A stretch of 11,459 nucleotides of DNA from the NCBI GenBank assembly GCA_003024985.2, contig PXIH01S0047283.1; one strand, given 5' to 3'. Shown piece after piece: positions 1 to 6,844 of the stretch. Under the pieces are notes generated by a model, which searched no databases, was not told the DNA's origin, and saw only the letters and a program-made list of their open reading frames with translations. Position 1 is the first letter of the stretch. Every line of letters begins with the position of its first letter. Both the position numbers and the translations under genes were made by a program. The DNA comes from Euperipatoides rowelli. Its lineage: Eukaryota; Onychophora; Udeonychophora; Euonychophora; Peripatopsidae.

Positions 1-429
1 GGGACCCACACTGGGGTATATTAACACACACTAAAAAAAAAAATATTAAAAAGTAAAATATTAAGTCAAATTTTATTTCAATGCATAAAAGGAACAATAT
101 AATAATAAAAAATAATATGTGTAAATTGTGTCAAATTATATTAAAACTAACCGCACCAAAACTATTTTTTAACATGTGTGTAATGGGTGTAAAAAGTTAC
201 TTAAAACCCACACTGGGCTATTATTAACTCCATTTGACTTTTGATTGTGTTGTATGAAGTAGGCTACCACTCTAAATTAACAGTAAAAAATATACTCATA
301 AGATAGTTAAAAGTATAAAGAAAATTTACATAATTTCAATTCAACCAGAATAAATCTTTAAAAAAAAATTCTGTGAATTATAAAAACTGGTGGGGTAATA
401 TATACCCCAGTGGGGGAACCGAAGGTTAA
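1..429. mobile_element. piggyBac-like MITE, left tip probably outside window
   Basis: The motif cccacactggggtata at 5-20 recurs inverted at the right end (ggtaatatataccccagtgg, around 394-413). A third copy, in the left orientation, is at 207-228. The right end reads ...gaaccgaagg followed directly by TTAA (426-429). Ends of this form beside TTAA are what piggyBac-superfamily elements leave. Reverse-complementing the right end predicts about a dozen more bases to the left of position 1, so the element is probably cut by the window edge. The interior is AT-rich and non-coding, so this would be a non-autonomous copy. The internal copy at 207 is itself preceded by TTAA (201-204), so it could be a subterminal repeat or the end of a nested copy. 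The superfamily assignment is inference; the inverted motifs are seen directly. Confidence 0.45.
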
Positions 430-857
430 ACAGCAAGGCAGATGTTACCGGCCACTGTGACAGACCATGATATTTAAAATGTTTTTTGATTTACAGTTAT
501 TAGGTTACCAGTGTTAAATTGTCTACTCCACAACCCCATTACTGCCTGATGCCTTACCCCCCCCCCCCAATCTCACTTTATACCCTGTAGTCTAATATTT
601 TGCATGAACATGTTAATGCGCTCATACAGAATAACATAGGACTAACGATTTTAGAGATTAATGAAATTTTGAATATCGTTTTATTTAAAATAAAATCCAA
701 AAACATGAAATATAAAAATCTATTTTAACTAAACGGTTCAACAAAGTATACACTATATATTATGTATATAGCCTATACTGTATATTTAAAAAAAAAAACT
801 TATAAATCCTCTACCTTGAATGGAATATACACTTAAAAAAAACCTCAATCTGAATCG
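430..857. other. AT-rich intergenic DNA with a 12-C run
   Basis: No reading frame or element ends are recognisable here. The stretch holds an uninterrupted run of 12 C at 557-568 and an alternating TA-rich patch around 749-790. If the minus-strand exon at 1201-1375 is real, this lies downstream of that gene. Confidence 0.6.
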
Positions 858-881
858 CCCCCCCCCCCCCCACACACACAC
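858..881. repeat. Poly-C (14) followed by a CA dinucleotide tract
   Basis: Positions 858-871 are 14 consecutive C, followed by alternating A and C to 881. On the minus strand this reads as a GU-rich then G-rich stretch. It sits about 45-70 bases past the AATAAA of the candidate minus-strand gene, where a downstream cleavage element would lie. Confidence 0.85.
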
Positions 882-930
882 TGGAAGTCAATGACGTCAT
901 TTAGTCTCTGACATCATGATTTGATTTATT
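858..930 (-). terminator. Candidate polyadenylation signal and GU-rich downstream element
   Basis: On the minus strand AATAAA occupies 930-925. It lies about 270 bases past the TAA stop at 1203-1201. Reading on, the strand enters a tgtgtgtgtg tract (about 884-872) and then a G run (871-858). AATAAA followed by a U/GU-rich element is the usual metazoan cleavage arrangement. I saw no AATAAA closer to the stop other than one overlapping the last codons. The layout supports, but does not prove, a transcript end near 900-915. Confidence 0.4.
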
Positions 931-1200
931 TAAACCCAGCTGTTGACTTCGAGATTAAAAACTTTTTAAAAGGAATTTCTTTTTGTAAAAAAGCAAGCAC
1001 TTTCAATAAGAATCAAATAAAAAGGAAAATTTGATACGGTATCCATTTAGCCACAGTGTTTTTCATTAAACTTCACACAGTTCATTTCACCTGTAACAGC
1101 ACTTTATATTATACATTAAAGTATTTTTTTTAAAGAAAATAAAATAAAATTCATCAATTTTAAAATAAACAATAGAAACCGTTCATCTTGAGAGGTTTTT
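931..1200 (-). other. Probable 3' UTR of the minus-strand gene
   Basis: This AT-rich, non-coding stretch lies between the stop codon of the candidate terminal exon and the candidate poly(A) signal. It has no inverted repeats or element ends that I can see. Its identity rests on the flanking exon and AATAAA. Confidence 0.35.
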
Positions 1201-1375
1201 TTAAAAAAAGTTTATTTCATTGGTTTCAACCTGGCTATCAATATCGAGACTAGTAAATCTCCTTCCCGCTGATTCAATTTGCTTTGCAGACCTTGAAATT
1301 AAAGCCGAGCAATTCTTGCCTCTGCCAGTAGATGAATTATTTAAGATGGTGTAAGACCTAGTCAAGTCATAAATA
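1201..1375 (-). CDS. Candidate terminal coding exon of a host gene (product unknown)
   Basis: On the minus strand a good splice acceptor (tgtgtattatatttcag, ending at 1376) opens a frame of about 58 codons that ends in TAA at 1203-1201. The predicted peptide starts IYDLTRSYTILNN and ends SQVETNEINFF. It is polar and serine-rich, contains S/R-rich segments such as SALISRSAKQIES, and has no membrane segment or obvious domain. Base composition is less A/T-skewed than the flanks. The exon begins with the third base of a split codon, and the open frame continues a few codons into the putative intron by chance. A 3' UTR, AATAAA and GU-rich tract follow in the right order. I do not recognise the protein. 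It could be the C-terminal tail of a larger gene whose upstream exons lie to the right, or a chance open frame. Confidence 0.4.
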
Positions 1376-1401
1376 CTGAAATATAATACACAAACATACA
1401 A

Positions 1402-1636
1402 TGAGTAAGTTCTTTTTTTTTTTTACTCTGGAATTAACCCTTCATGGAACACTGTTATTTTGAAAGTTAGCATTTTGAAAGAATAGATTATTAATTTAAA
1501 TAAAAAAATCATTGATTCAAATAAATTGATTTCATAAAGTGTAGGATTTTTAAGGTGTATTGTAAATACGACTACTAACTAGAAATGGCCAGTGGAGATG
1601 GCTGGGAAATCACATCACAGTATCTTAGTCTCAGAT
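1402..1636. other. AT-rich DNA, possibly last intron of the minus-strand gene
   Basis: No coding signal is visible. The tract contains a T run at about 1412-1423, directly upstream (minus strand) of the acceptor region. A perfect 7-bp inverted repeat (agtatct/agatact, 1619-1625 and 1633-1639) abuts the next MITE. If the terminal exon is real, this and the MITEs beyond it lie in its final intron. Confidence 0.35.
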
Positions 1637-1678
1637 ACTAGCGTCTGGATCTCAGAATCCACCTTACCCTTTAGACCC

Positions 1679-1740
1679 AAAACAGCCAATCAGAGATCAG
1701 CCAGCATTCTATCTGCAAGCCACCTCTGATTGGCTGTATT
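1679..1740. repeat. Inverted repeat inside MITE-1
   Basis: aacagccaatcagag at 1681-1695 pairs with ctctgattggctg at 1724-1736. The match extends with one mismatch to about 1679 and 1740. The spacer is about 28 bases. It could form a hairpin in single-stranded DNA or RNA and may mark an older element end nested within the MITE. Confidence 0.7.
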
Positions 1741-1904
1741 TTATGTATTACTTATTTTTAATATGCTATAATACTACAGTTGGAATTAGAGTTAGGTTAT
1801 GGTTAAGTTTAGGGATCGTTAATTTGCTATTATATTCATGTTGGACATACCGTTAGGGTATGGCTAAGGGTTAGAGATCCTTTAATTGGCTGAAGATTAA
1901 GGTG

Positions 1905-1952
1905 AGTCTGAGATCCAGACAGTCTGAGATCCAGACAGTCTGAGATCCAGAC
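1905..1952 (+). repeat. Three tandem 16-bp subterminal repeats
   Basis: The unit agtctgagatccagac occurs at 1905-1920, 1921-1936 and 1937-1952 with no differences. Each unit repeats the terminal inverted-repeat core of MITE-1. Arrays of this kind near transposon ends are often transposase binding sites; that role is inference. Confidence 0.9.
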
Positions 1953-1958
1953 ACTAGT

Positions 1959-2332
1959 CACTAGCTGTGAGCTGTTTCTGTTGATAACGGACAAAAATCG
2001 CACTTTAATTACTTTTAATATCCACTTTTATAAATACAAATTTTTACTGATAATTATTTTATCTGCTTCAGAAATATACTGTGCAGCTTATATTATTTTA
2101 CAATAAAAATACTTTACTACAATACCAAGCTTGTAAGGCTTTCAAATTGTAAATGTGGTTTGGAACAGCGCAAGGTTTAAAAATCAGTCACAGCTACTGT
2201 ATTTAATTGTGATTTCTCTAAACGTGAATTCATCAATGTTTGTGATATTGCGTTCTTAATTCTGTTAATAAATAACAGTCATGGTTAGTAGAGGTTATTG
2301 AGGTTATTCCTTAAATGTGAATTGGCACTGAT
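1959..2332. other. AT-rich DNA without recognisable features
   Basis: I see no open frame of interest, no inverted ends and no microsatellite. A tandem gaggttattgaggttatt lies near 2291-2308. Confidence 0.6.
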
Positions 2333-2448
2333 ATCACACACTTAACCAGTTTTGAAACAGTCACAAAATACCAATAGAGTTATAAGTGATTATTGAACGA
2401 ACTCTATTGATATTTTGTGGCTGTTTCAAAACTGGTTAAGTGTGTGAT
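2333..2448. repeat. Long near-perfect hairpin (49-bp arms, 18-base loop)
   Basis: Arm 2333-2381 and arm 2400-2448 are reverse complements at 47 of 49 positions, around an 18-base loop (2382-2399). Both differences are transitions; in a transcript of either strand one becomes a G:U wobble and the other an A:C mismatch. The outer ends (atcacacacttaaccag and its complement) are nearly the same distance from the centre. This could be a foldback or MITE made almost entirely of its inverted repeats, or the source of a hairpin RNA that feeds an siRNA pathway. The stem is too long and too perfect for a typical animal microRNA precursor. No target-site duplication is evident. Confidence 0.9.
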
Positions 2449-2537
2449 CAGAGCAATTCATTGTTTAAGAAGTAAATCATGAATAAATTTAGTTTTTAAT
2501 TTTAATTTTTTTACTGATCTTCTTTACTCTCATCATT

Positions 2538-2579
2538 TAATAATAATAATTATAATAATAATAGTAATAATAATAATAA
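2538..2579. repeat. TAA trinucleotide microsatellite
   Basis: An imperfect run of TAA/TAT/TAG triplets about 42 bases long. Confidence 0.9.
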
Positions 2580-2633
2580 CTAGCCAAGTGGTTTAGCTGA
2601 GTCATTAAATAAAAGTGTATAACCAAAAAAATG

Positions 2634-2898
2634 CCTAGTCTCCCAAGCAGCATTTATTTTAGTCACATGACTGAAATGATAGTAGTTTTATCTTTTTCTA
2701 CATTTCTAACTTTACCTTTAACCTGAACCTAATTCCTACTACGTTAAGAAATAATGACGCCCCAACCCTATGATAATCAACGGATGTAATAATACTATTT
2801 TGTTTTTTACCATTTTTACCCAAATTCGGTCAAATGGGATTTTGAAACATGTGCAGTGTGAGAGGTAGGCTTGAAACATAGCTTCTTGGGAGACTAGG
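2634..2898. mobile_element. MITE with cctagtctcccaag ends (MITE-2)
   Basis: Left arm 2634-2651 (cctagtctcccaagcagc) and right arm 2881-2898 are inverted repeats differing at one of 18 positions, framing a 265-bp non-coding element. Its core at 2706-2743 (acctttaacctgaacctaat...) resembles the reverse complement of the MITE-1 core at 1774-1814, and both elements carry CTAG at their tips. They are plausibly distant members of one family, inserted in opposite orientation. No convincing target-site duplication was found. Confidence 0.65.
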
Positions 2899-2981
2899 TG
2901 CTAAAGTATAGTTATTGTAAAGTGTTATTGAGTACCATATATTTCAGCCTGAAAATTCTGTTGTATAAATTGTTACTTGGC

Positions 2982-2999
2982 TTTTTTTTTTTTTTTTTT
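2982..2999. repeat. Run of 18 T
   Basis: A homopolymer T tract between MITE-2 and the LINE-A leader. It could be the reverse-complement poly(A) tail of a minus-strand retroposon, but I could not recognise a body for one. Confidence 0.85.
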
Positions 3000-3308
3000 C
3001 AATTGTATATTTAATTACCTGTCTGCAGAGTTGAATGCAACAAGGTGGGTCCACTGGCTGTCGAACATAGAATGCCCACTAGAAAATAGTGGGTAGCTGT
3101 GAATAATGAATTAACAGTCCCAGACAATCAGCAGGGTAGATGAGGCTCTTCAGCCCTGTGAGTGAACTCATCTAGAATAAGGAAAACTCTGATCACAAAT
3201 CCTGCACTTGATTCTTGGGGTCTTTGTGCAGTATGATCCCCTTTTAAAAATTCATGATTAGTCAAAATAATTCTTTTAGAATGCTAGGCGATCTGGTTAG
3301 CACCTAGA

Positions 3309-3440
3309 ACGATCCAGTATCCTGTGAGCCTGGATGTGTCAAATTCACTACTCTGGGAACACTCCCATGGGATCTGCTGGCCATCAGCACGATTTAGTAT
3401 CTTGTGAGGCTGATTGTGTCGAATTGGTAACTCTGGGAAC
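3309..3440 (+). repeat. 80-bp tandem repeat in the LINE-A leader
   Basis: Segment 3309-3360 (acgatccagtatcctgtgag...) recurs 80 bases later at 3389-3440 (acgatttagtatcttgtgag...). Both copies end in ctctgggaac and differ at roughly ten positions with no net length change. Repeated 5' leader units are known in other LINEs, where they carry promoter activity; that function here is inference. Confidence 0.8.
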
Positions 3441-3453
3441 CATCAACAACAAA

Positions 3454-4210
3454 GGAAGCAACAATAAAGGATTAACAAAAATTCAGAAAAGGAAAAGAGG
3501 TATTAAGATTGTAACATGGAATTATGAGGTCTTAACAGAACAGGAAAATTAGTAGAGGTATGTAATGAAATGACTAGAATGAAAATTGGGAAGCTCAGAT
3601 ACTTTCTGGGAAGAAAATATGGACTTCATCATCACCATAAGAGGATAGAACTTCAGAGTAATGACAGTAGGGGAAGAAATGAAAAGACACTTGTGGGATG
3701 TAAGGAAGATTTCAGAAAGAATAATTGCAATACAATTTGAAGAGAAGAAATATATTAAATTTACAGGTCTATGCTCCAACAGAAGATAGCAATGAAGAAG
3801 AAATTGAAGAATTCTACAATCTGTTAGAAGATGTGTTATAAATAAATTTAAAGATGAGTTGATACTAATAAGTGATTGGAATGCTAATTAAGTGGGACAA
3901 GGTAGATACAGAAATACTCTCAGCCCATGGGAATTAGGAAAAAGAAATGATAGAGACAACCTACTTGTTAATTTTTGTAACAGCCAAGAATTATGGATTA
4001 CAAACATATGGTTTGACAGAAATTCAGTAGCAGACATACTTGGACTTTACCAATATAGAACAAAATAGATTTCATCATACTTCCAAAAGATATAAAAACA
4101 TCATTAAAAACTGCACAGCCATGCCAGGAGCTGACTGTGGATCAGACCACAACCCTGTAGTTTGCAGACTAGAGATCAATTTAAAACGTCAGATTAAGAA
4201 CAACAAAAAT
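3454..4210 (+). pseudogene. LINE-A endonuclease remnant
   Basis: In an active LINE this domain nicks target DNA to prime reverse transcription. Hallmarks of the exonuclease-endonuclease-phosphatase fold are visible in scattered frames: IVTWN at about 3508-3522 (the Asn near the domain start), SDWNAN at 3871-3888 (the catalytic D-x-N region), a stretch resembling 'LLVNFC...LWITN' at about 3961-4005, a Trp-Thr segment with IDFIIL near 4060, and CTAMPGADCGSDHNPVV around 4112-4162 with the catalytic SDH at 4142-4150. An initial open frame (3334-3552) stops right after the first motif. At least four further stops or frame changes follow before 4200. Length and motif spacing are those of a complete domain, so decay is by small mutations and not gross deletion. 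Confidence 0.75.
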
Positions 4211-4422
4211 AGATGTGGATGGTTGAAGTACTCAATGATGATAAGAAAGCTGTTCTATTTAATAAAATCTAAGAAAAAAATTAAAAAAAGATAGTTGCAT
4301 AAGACAAGGTAATCTTACTGAAAGTGAAACAAAGTTAAGGACATAATTCATCAATTATCAAAAGAGAAAATAGGGTATCAAAATAAAAAATGCAAAATCC
4401 CTGGATTACCAAATATACTATA

Positions 4423-4513
4423 AAACTTATGGATGAAAGGAGGAAGGTGAGACAGAATGATAGAGATAGATATAAACTTATGGATGAAAGGAGGAAGGTG
4501 AGACAGAATGATA
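4423..4513 (+). repeat. Recent 51-bp duplication in the LINE-A linker
   Basis: Bases 4423-4462 and 4474-4513 are identical over 40 bp with a period of 51. The unit encodes KLMDERRKVRQND, part of the charged linker between endonuclease and RT (preceded by NPWIT, a usual motif there). The period is a multiple of three, so the duplication adds 17 codons in frame. Perfect identity inside an otherwise mutated element implies the duplication postdates most of the decay, or was homogenised. Confidence 0.9.
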
Positions 4514-4852
4514 AAAGAATTGCAAGTAAGAAAGAAGACAAATATCAGCAGAGACTTGAAAAATGAAAGCAATATGGAAAGAAACTTTATGAAAAAGGGG
4601 AAAATATGGAGGAATGGGAATATTCAGATGGCAATAAGGACTGACAATTTTAAAAGAGGAAATTCTGGAAGTTATGAAAAAGATAAGGTTATGAAAAGCA
4701 AATGGGATTGATAACATACCAATAGAATTTCTGAAGATGGATGATGATGATGATATGCTAGAAATTATCACAGACCTAGTGAATGATATACAATATATGA
4801 CAGGTGAAATTCTAGATGACTTTAAAAGATTCTTATACCTAAGAGAAGTAAT

Positions 4853-5490
4853 AGTCTAGATTGTAGCAACTTTAGAACAATTAATATTGTAACACATGCA
4901 GCTAAGATATTAGGAGTTGCTCTAAGAAGAATAAGAAGTAAAATCGAAAAAAATCTGTCAGATGACCAATATGCGATCAAAGCCAACAAAGGAACTAGAG
5001 ATGGAATCATGGAATTGAATACCAGGGCACAAACATGTTTAAAGGATCATCAGACACTGTACAAAGGATTTGTGGATTTTGAGAAAGCATTTGACAGGGT
5101 TGATCATAAAAAACTGATAAGTATATTGAAGAAGATAGGAATTGATGGAAAGGATTGAAGTAACGTGTAAAAAGGGTAAACCACAGCATTTAGGATAAAT
5201 AATAACTTCACCTATTAGTTTGAAATAAACTGTGGCATAAGACAAGGATGCTTGTGTTCTCTCTCTCTCTCTTTCTCTCTCTCATTTTTCAACATATTTT
5301 GTGAAAGAATCATCAACGAAGCACTAAATGACCTTGATGGGATAAACATAGAAGGAATGAACTTCAATAGAATAAGGTATCTAATGACATTGCCAATCTT
5401 GTGGCAAGTATAAAGCCGAATTGGAAAGAGCTTTGATAAAGATTAATATAATTGAATCACAATTGTGTGTCAGCTGTCAAATGGATAAAA
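4853..5490 (+). pseudogene. LINE-A reverse transcriptase remnant
   Basis: The best-preserved frame is open from 4853 to a TGA at 5156-5158. It carries SNFRTIN and ILGVALRRIRSKIEKN (fingers), then GTRDG at about 4990-5004, and motif A as FVDFEKAFDRVDHKKL with the catalytic Asp at 5075-5077. Beyond the stop, IRQGC (motif B, about 5235-5250) is followed by a CT microsatellite where the motif should continue. Then comes NIFCERIINEALNDLDG (about 5290-5340). The YADD box region at 5378-5390 reads tat-ctaat-gac, one base short of the expected tyr-ala-asp-asp codons; this shifts frame and removes the first catalytic Asp of the pair. Weak similarity continues to about 5490. No thumb or C-terminal region or 3' UTR remains, so the element is truncated as well as frameshifted. 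Confidence 0.8.
5259..5283 (+). repeat. CT microsatellite within the RT motif B region
   Basis: A CT/TTTCT tract of about 25 bases begins directly after the codons for IRQGCLC. Related elements have LSPxLF there, which tct/ctc codons can encode, so the microsatellite plausibly grew from the coding sequence after the element died. Confidence 0.85.
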
Positions 5491-5513
5491 ATTCAAATTC
5501 TACTTAGAAGTGG

Positions 5514-5891
5514 TGTTGTGTTTGGTCATTCTATTTAGTGAAGTAGATCTCAATTGTAACATTAATAATATGTTAATTAAAATAATAATGCCATACTCAG
5601 TATGACAATAACGACTCTACTCAGCATGACAGGCCTTAGGCTAAGAAGAGAGAGTGACCTGATAGTGGGAAGATAATCATTTGTACATGGACTGATTAAA
5701 ATGTGGGCTGGTAGTCTATGTTGCTTCAAACTTACTTGCTATATTTGCTATTAATTTTGTTTATTGTTTTCTCATATTTATTACTATTTACTAGTAATAA
5801 ATACTATTTAGTATAGACATCTGAGGTCCTATCACAATTTTTTCACACATCACCTAACCTTACACAGTAGTGTGGGTAAACATATGTTACA
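5514..5891 (+). repeat. Probable 5' LTR of a Ty3/gypsy-type element
   Basis: The right boundary is fixed by ...gttaca at 5886-5891 followed immediately by TGGTGGCAGC, the start of a tRNA-type primer-binding site, with a gag remnant 200 bases on. The left boundary is proposed at TGTTGTG (5514), giving a TG...CA LTR of about 378 bp. Inside it, a 14-bp element (tactcagtatgaca, 5594-5607) recurs 24 bases later at 5618-5631 with one change, in the presumed U3, and aataaa occurs near 5795. No second copy of this LTR exists in the window, so the left end cannot be checked by LTR-LTR comparison. Confidence 0.5.
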
Positions 5892-5909
5892 TGGTGGCAG
5901 CCGGTAAAA
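5892..5909 (+). promoter_or_regulatory. Primer-binding site of the gypsy-type element
   Basis: tggtggcagccggtaaaa starts with the TGG complementary to a tRNA CCA end and sits directly after the LTR end ACA. Gypsy-type elements commonly show TGGTGGCAGC-like sites at this place. I could not assign the priming tRNA. Confidence 0.55.
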
Positions 5910-5985
5910 TTAAAACAGTGGTAAAAACGAAAGCAGTGGTAAAAATTAAAGCAGTGGTAAAAATGAAGCAGCGATAAAAAGTATA
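5897..5985 (+). repeat. 18-bp tandem array starting in the primer-binding site
   Basis: The unit gcag(t/c)(g/c)gtaaaaattaaa repeats about five times: 5897-5914, 5915-5932, 5933-5950, 5951-5967 and a degenerate copy from 5968. The first unit includes the 3' part of the primer-binding site, so the array seems to have grown from it. Confidence 0.85.
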
Positions 5986-6096
5986 AATGTTTGGTTTAAA
6001 ATAATAATAGCGGAGAAAGTTATAAAACTTTTTGCTTGAAAGTTAATATTTACATAATAAAAGTAATAATAATAGTAGTGGAAGTACAGAGGAAGT

Positions 6097-6844
6097 ATGA
6101 GAAACGCAACTAATTTTCATACACCAGAACCATTAAAAATACACGGCAATCTGCTGAAAATTATAAAAGATTTATAATCGCTTCAATATTTTCCTGATAT
6201 TGCTGGAAATAACAACTTAGATGAACGTAAAATAGCAATGTAACTTAATGTAATTAGTGAAGTAGATCCTACAGTCTTTGATAGATTTTAATTAAATAAT
6301 GAACAGAAAATGTCATATAAGTTACTGAAGTGAAGAAAGCATTTAATGAATAATGCACTCCAAGAAGGAATATTGTCTACGGAAGATTTATCTTCTATTC
6401 ATATAATAAAGTTGAAGGAGCAACATTTGATCAGTTTTTGACTGATATACAAAAAATTGTCTGTCATGTGAATTTGAAAATGTTGAAAGTATTCTATGTG
6501 ATCGTATCATTTTGGGTATCAACGACGATAGCCTACAGGAAAAACTTTTAAGAATAACTGATCTTACGTTACTAAAGATACTTATTATTGGAGAACAGCA
6601 GAAATTTCTAAAAAAACAAGTTTTAATATTACAAGGAACACGAGTTGCAAGCATAACTGGGAAAGTCAACCGAATAAAATATTAAAAAGGATTAAAAAAC
6701 AACAGCTTAATTTAAAAACTATGTCATTAATGTACAAATCGGTGAAATTGTTCTACTTATGGCAAAAGGTGCAATATTTGTGAAAAAATAAATCACTTCA
6801 TGATTGGATGTCACAGAAATAAGGTGAAAAATAATAACCAATAA
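6097..6844 (+). pseudogene. Ty3/gypsy-type gag remnant with CCHC zinc knuckle
   Basis: Gag forms the particle that packages the element's RNA. From an ATG at 6097 the start MRNATNFHTPEPLKIHGN resembles Gag openings of arthropod gypsy elements. Later blocks lie in different frames: GATFDQFLTDIQK (about 6417-6455), then CEFENVESILCDRIILGIND (from 6467, shifted), then LQEKLLRITDLTL (about 6530-6570). Near the end, CSTYGKRCNICEKINHF begins at 6749. Cys6770, Cys6779, His6794 and Cys6809 (codon starts) give a perfect C-X2-C-X4-H-X4-C knuckle, with a TAA at 6842. Stops occur throughout and at least two frameshifts are needed. Total length fits a nearly full Gag. No protease, RT or integrase follows, so this is the 5' part of an element, deleted after gag. 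Confidence 0.75.

Larger units (their letters stand above)
1637..1958. mobile_element. MITE with terminal inverted repeats (MITE-1)
   Basis: Left arm 1637-1656 (actagcgtctggatctcaga) and right arm 1939-1958 are inverted repeats differing at one of 20 positions. The element is about 322 bp and has no open frame. Just inside the right end a 16-bp unit containing the inverted-repeat core is repeated three times (1905-1952). Inside the left half lies a second inverted repeat (1679-1740) with acagccaatcagag at its core. The middle contains degenerate gttaggg-like runs (about 1788-1815 and 1851-1880). These features mark a non-autonomous DNA transposon. I cannot define a target-site duplication, so the superfamily is unassigned. 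Confidence 0.7.
3020..5490 (+). mobile_element. Decayed APE-type LINE, RTE/CFDP2-like (LINE-A)
   Basis: One degenerate non-LTR retrotransposon runs left to right: a leader with an 80-bp tandem repeat, an apurinic-type endonuclease, a linker, and an RT, in the usual order and spacing. The matches are to the endonuclease-reverse transcriptases often annotated in arthropods as craniofacial development protein 2-like. Numerous stops and frameshifts make it non-functional. The 5' boundary is approximate; leader-like sequence begins near 3020-3050 after an 18-T run. Coding similarity fades at about 5490, just before the gypsy LTR starting near 5514, and no 3' UTR is visible. Clade placement (RTE versus a neighbour) is tentative. 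Confidence 0.8.

Noticed and set aside
892-899. Perfect CRE-like palindrome tgacgtca
   Set aside because: An 8-bp site can occur by chance and no transcription start or gene follows on either strand; it falls near the proposed minus-strand transcript end.
1788-1880. Telomere-like gttaggg runs in MITE-1
   Set aside because: The units are degenerate and few, and lie inside an element bounded by inverted repeats; there is no array of a telomeric repeat.
2333-2448. Hairpin as a microRNA gene
   Set aside because: The stem is 49 bp and almost perfect, longer and more regular than animal microRNA precursors; an siRNA-type hairpin or foldback element fits better.
3549-3779. 76-codon minus-strand open frame
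   Set aside because: Antisense to the LINE-A endonuclease, with no domain signal.
4335-5245. Several minus-strand open frames of 60-97 codons
   Set aside because: They overlap the LINE-A linker and RT, are rich in Ser/Leu/Ile/Phe from antisense purine-rich DNA, and show no motifs.
6388-6669. 93-codon minus-strand open frame
   Set aside because: It is the antisense shadow of the gag remnant, which has recognisable Gag blocks and a zinc knuckle on the plus strand.
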